Source: Laguncularia racemosa
Taxonomy: Eukaryota > Streptophyta > Magnoliopsida > Myrtales > Combretaceae
Assembly (NCBI GenBank): GCA_037954665.1
Contig: JBBMOL010000073.1
Span: forward strand, 2,604,001 to 2,668,000
Length of the DNA: 64,000 nt
Direction of reading: 5' to 3'
The translations under genes were made by a program, and so were the position numbers. This document shows positions 59,237 through 64,000 of this stretch, in pieces. Position 1 is the stretch's first letter. Each line of letters opens with the position of its first letter. The notes under the pieces were generated by a model. The model searched no databases, was not told where the DNA came from, and saw only the letters and a list, made by a program, of their open reading frames with translations.

Positions 59237-60229
59237 TATCTACTTAGATGTGTGATTTTGTTAACATGAGATTTTCAAATTAAATCCTATAGGAACCATT
59301 TTACTTTTTCAAAATTGCAGTTATGCTACTTAATGACATTCTTTTTTTTTTTTAAAAAAAAGAAAACTATTTTCCCATAGTGCTGAATAACATTAAATGC
59401 CATTTATTAAAAATTATAATAGCATTGTTAATTATTTTCTTAAAATTTAAAAATTTTCTTCTATTGAGTGTACTCCGCAGTAATTAAATAATAAAAAAGA
59501 AGAAAAGTCTAAATCCCAACTAGATGGCTCACGCTCATCCCTGACTATAACTGCCACACCACCGTTGCTACTTCTTCCCAAGAGCATGTACAATGCTCGT
59601 TACTTCTCACCAGTCCCAAGGCGAAGGACCTGATCTCCTCGCTCCTTCAATGTTATGCAACGGTACTTGAGAAATTTGGGATCTTTTGCAGAGGACCTCA
59701 AAAAGTAGCTCTTTTTTTTTTTTAATTCAGAAGTAACAATATAACTAATATCACTTAATAATAATAAATAAAATATTAATAATATATATATTTTTATTTT
59801 CTATTTTTATTTAGTTTATTATTATTGATTTTAAAAGTACCTTTCTAAAATATTAAAATATTGATTAAAATGGACCTATAAAAACTTAAATAATTAATAA
59901 AGATCTTTCATAAAAGACCTATAAATAAAGTGTAGATTTCCTTGAAATCATATATTGTAAAAATACAAAAGAAAAGAAAAGAAAATAATATTTTAAAAGG
60001 AGAGGTATCAAGGTAGTTAGAAATTTTAAAATGATGGCAATTTAATATTTTTGACCTCAAGTTATATATGCCTTGCTGGTGCCACTCTTTTCTCTTCTTG
60101 AAATGTTAAATCCTTTGTATCCTTTAGGAAACTCTGACCATCCTAATTCACAACTCAACGAGGAGGGACTTCTGATTTGACGTACAATAAGTACCTCAAG
60201 TTAAGTTGGTGTTTTGTCTTTTCTAATGG

Positions 60230-61500
60230 GAAATTGATTAAGGGCAAAGTGTGAAGCTAAATCAAGGTTTCTAGACAATTTAATTGGATGTGAAAGCTGC
60301 CAGATTAAGTATGTTTCAAGCTATGGATTTAAATTGAGATGAGTAAGTATTTCAATTATGTATAAATTCATTAAATTAGCTAGATTTTATGCTAGACTTG
60401 GAGTGTTTTCTTGATTAGTGAGTGATGAGATAGAGGATGGGTTGAATGGTGGTGAGATTGGAGAGGTTCATGAGGTTTAGAGGGGTACACAGTCAAAGTA
60501 CATGGCCGTGTACTTACTCATGTAGAACGTGAGGAGCATTTGGTGAGATGGGTTGTATACGTTCCCATGTTTAAGTACATAGGCGTATATCTTCCCATGT
60601 TGAAGTACATAGCCAAGTATACAACCATATACTTAGGGCATACTGAGGGAGCTTTTCATACAATAAGGTACACAACTATATATATATGGTAGTGTTCTTA
60701 CCTATCTTGCATGGCTATGTTGTCTAAGAACACTCCTTTAGTCTTTCTATTTTAGTTTTATTTCAATTCTAAGCCAATACTACTTGTGATAGAGCTTGGC
60801 GAAGGGAAATTAGGTGACTAATTCCTAGTTGAACAACCTAGTCAAGCTTAGACCTTGTCGTAGAGTAGAATTAAGGATTAATTGCTATTTCATGATAGAC
60901 TTTGAGAATTTTGTTAGTTGCAAACAAGTAGAACATAAAACCGCTCTTTCAGGTACATGTTTATCATGCTTGTTGGTTATGTTTGTTAGTTATAGTAAAT
61001 GAATAAATTTAAAAGTAAACTTGACAAATGATTTGTTTGTTACTTGTGTGTGGCTCGATCTAGGGGCTAGAGGTGGCGGATCCCTAGGGGCACTTCGATG
61101 ATCAATATACAGCATTGTCCCTAGTAGAGTTTTATATTGAAATGGTCTATGGTAGATTTTAGGGGTATTGGGATTAGAGGTGGCAGTTCTCAATATCAGC
61201 AGAAAGTTGTGGCTGGAGATGACAATTCCTAACCTAGGTTTAGAATACTTAAATATATAAGAAACAATGTGGTAGGGTCATGAGTGTCCTTGTGATAATT
61301 AAGTGATTATTAGGTATTTATTGCATTATGTATGTATGTAACTTGTATTGTTGTGACATGCGCATATGTTTGAGTATTCACATACTACGCTTAGATTTAA
61401 TCTTCTTCTTTTTTAGCTGCAGGTAGATATAACGAGTATGCAAAATGTGATAAGGTTGGAGACATATTATATTATTATCATTAAGATGAGGTTAATGGTG
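60230..61500. repeat. LTR-like dispersed repeat, copy B
   Basis: The part at 60.9-61.45 kb is collinear with 51.9-52.57 kb. Its upstream part has several ACATGGCCGTGTAC and ACATAGCC...TATAC palindromic motifs, similar to the repeated CACGGCCGTG units in the U3 of some plant LTRs. Limits are approximate. Confidence 0.55.
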
Positions 61501-62256
61501 GATTTTATTATTACTAAGATGATGAGTAACAAGAAGAAATAGAATGAGAAGATTATTTGATGCATTGTTGAAGACTTTCTAAATTACTTTACTTTAGTCC
61601 TTGGACCTAGTAGGAATTTAATAATCTTGTTTATGATGGTAGTTACTTGAGATAATATATTTTTATTTTAACTTCATTTGTAACGTGGTTGAAAAGATTT
61701 GTATGTAGATCATTTATTCATTTGTTTATATCATTGGAGTTACAATCATTTTAAAGTACAATGGAGTTGGATAGGTTGAATGACGGGTTCAATTGCGATG
61801 AACCAAAATCTATCTTTTATTGTTACATGAAACATAGTGCAGAGAGTGGTTGGCATGGATCAATTAAAAAAGAAATTATAGATGAGCGGTTAGGCTGGAT
61901 TTATTTTAAAAGAGGTTATAGATGACGATAACGTTGAAGATGGTGGAAGGTTTTAAATAAAGTCTTTTTATAACACTATGATTAGGTGAAATTAATTACT
62001 AGTTGCACCCTTCCTTGGTACTGGTGCGAAATCATGTGATGACAATAAACACCTGATCTTTATAATAAAGTTGAATTTTGATCATTGTCGTAATATATCA
62101 ATTTACATTTTGATGTCATATTAATAGTAAGAATGTATTCAATTATTAACCTTACCTTGTGCACGTAAGGTTTCCATAGGTCATTTCTTTTAAAATGGAA
62201 TTTAACGTGAACATTCCAATGTCTTGATATAGTAACAGGTATTATCCTTTGAACTC

Positions 62257-62468
62257 TTAGAGCATCATTGCATACATAACCTTAAAATTGTCGGTAAAAA
62301 TCCAAGACACCACTAAACGAGCCAAAAATGGTGAAACTTTTTAGGGTTTAGCAACAATTTTAGAGTATGTGAATTTTTTTTTTTTTAAGTTTTTATAGAG
62401 AAATGATTTTTTTTTTAAAAAAAAAAAGTTTAGGAGACCTATTGGTAAGAACCAATGATGTTTTGGTA
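62257..62468. mobile_element. Probable small MITE
   Basis: About 210 bp with inverted ends TAGAGCATCATTG and (reverse complement) CCAAAACATCATTGG. The GAGCATC-type terminus is frequent in plant MITEs. The interior has long A and T runs. Confidence 0.4.
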
Positions 62469-62599
62469 TATTCACAATTTTGTCCTACATTATAAAACTA
62501 ATAAGAAGTTTAAGTGTAATATTGTTAGGTTTTCTCTAACTGTTTTTATAATAACAAAATGAGTTAAGTATTTCTAATAAATTTATCAAGTGTATAGGG

Positions 62600-64000
62600 A
62601 TAATTATAACTATAATAAATTAGTTAAAATGATGGAAATCAGAAGTTGAATGAGGAAAAATTGAGTAAGTTTCTTATGGCTTAGAGAATAATTCAAAAGG
62701 TATTCTATGTAAGGTAAAACAAGAACTCAAAGAGTAAGTATATTGCTAATACAAGCTAAAAAAATAGAACAAATTTTATATATAATTTAAGTTGGACAAT
62801 TATCAAATTCAAAGGCCTAGCTCCACTTATTGGTCATATTTTAGTAATATGTTCAATGCATTCAACTAAAGTAGGACAAATACTCATGGGGATTTAAGTG
62901 ATTATTTCAGACCAAGAAGATTTATTAAATTTGTGATAAATCGATTTGACTTTTTAGCAAGGAACAAGTTAATTTTGAAGATATATTTGAAATACACGAA
63001 AGTTGGGTTTTGAAACGATTTACACTAAATATTTTAGAATATATATGGACTAAAGTTTAAATTTGAATGAAAAGATAAGAGAAAAGGGTTGTTAGTTGTT
63101 CCATAAAATCACCAAGAAGTTGAAGGCTATTCATATTAGGTTTAGCTGACTTCATCAACAAGATTTTATGCAGATAACATATATCTTGACAAGGAAATTT
63201 ATCTAGACAATCATCAACAACATATTCAACATGTTTTCAAGACTTAATAGAAGAATTTTGAATAGTAGCAAAAATCAAAATTCAAACGGTTATCTCCAAA
63301 TATCTTGGGATAATTTCAAATGCTCAAAGCAAGATTACAATAACAAATTCTCAAGATAAAGTCAAATCAAGCAAGTAGTCATTGTTCTCAATAAATAAAT
63401 GCAGCTGCAATTCAAAAGTTCAAGACATTATCAATATAATATTTTGCTATTAGAAAGAGCATTAGCAATACTTTGAGATTAATTTAGAAGCTACCCTATC
63501 ATTTATATATTTATTTTTTTACTTGAACTAAATTGTAGAGGATACTATTTCTTTTTTCCTTAACTGTTTTTATATTCTTTGATAGTTTAGACTTGTGATT
63601 AGTGAGAGGATTATGTTATAACCCTATGGATTCATAAATAGCCTAGGGGTAGGCTAGAAAGGCATAGTAGATTGATTGAAGCCAAGGTATTGGAAAACTG
63701 ATTGTAATCTTTCAAATTCATTTTTATTAGTAGAACAACATCGGTGTGGAAAACTAAATCTCTAATATTGGAGTTAACGAGAGGATTCATGCATAAGGTG
63801 AAACCTCTATAACTCGATTACCCAAATCTCTTCTCCTTATCTCTTTAATTTTTGCATTTTAATTGTTCTATTAATTATGTTAGTTTCATGCCACATTAAT
63901 TTAAGTAGTCAAAGGAGTTGTTTTATAAGCAAAATTTTCGAAAAGTGTACAAGTAATCAATTCACCTCTCCCCTTTTAATTACTTAACCTGAAATCAACA
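62600..64000. other. Possible copia-type LTR, cut by the window end
   Basis: The last kilobase has the texture of a copia (SIRE/Maximus-like) LTR end: ATCTCTTTAATTTTTGCA, a stretch around GTGTACAAGTAATCAATTCACC, then CCTCTCCCC. No coding part or primer-binding site is inside the window. Confidence 0.3.

Overview
The window is AT-rich nuclear DNA from a flowering plant, most likely a eudicot. Two spliced genes of plant families occupy the first third: a class I phosphatidylinositol transfer protein (PITP) on the + strand (2817-13841, ten exons) and a plant tetraspanin on the - strand (21644-17445, two exons). They are arranged tail to tail. The codons, GT/AG splice sites and family motifs are readable throughout both, and I see no break in either reading frame. 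I cannot name the species.

The PITP gene holds a 5.4-kb Ty3/gypsy chromovirus in its eighth intron, in antisense orientation. It has two LTRs, a primer-binding site, a polypurine tract, and decayed gag, protease, reverse transcriptase, integrase and chromodomain. Between the two genes lies a roughly 0.6-kb block with richer base composition that resembles organelle (mitochondrial) DNA.

From about 24.3 to 46.7 kb the window is a nest of transposons. One LINE-type retroposon (reverse transcriptase C-terminal region, zinc-finger segment, RNase H, poly-A tail; all on +) is cut into three main pieces. A CACTA DNA transposon (25424-32237, ATG target duplication) separates the first and second. A 13.4-kb Mutator-like element (MULE, about 32595-46013, about 130-bp inverted repeats) separates the second and third. 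The CACTA element carries two exon-like pieces of a plant LIM-domain gene. The MULE carries a broken mudrA transposase on + and a broken plant mobile domain (PMD) gene on -. The PMD gene is itself interrupted by a 5.7-kb insertion that looks like a long LTR or LARD-type retroelement. A degenerate tandem array of 130-150-bp units lies near the right end of the MULE.

From 46.7 kb to the end I find no host gene. This part holds a 1.25-kb tandem duplication (47.7-50.2 kb), several LTR-like sequences (about 51.9-52.6, 54.1-55.4, 60.2-61.5 and 62.6-64 kb), a tRNA-derived SINE-like head near 56 kb, triplet-repeat tracts and two probable MITEs.

I see no sign of a new enzymatic system. The points most worth a second look are the nested-transposon stratigraphy, the LIM fragments captured by the CACTA element, the MULE carrying both mudrA and PMD, and the 8-nt microexon in the PITP gene.
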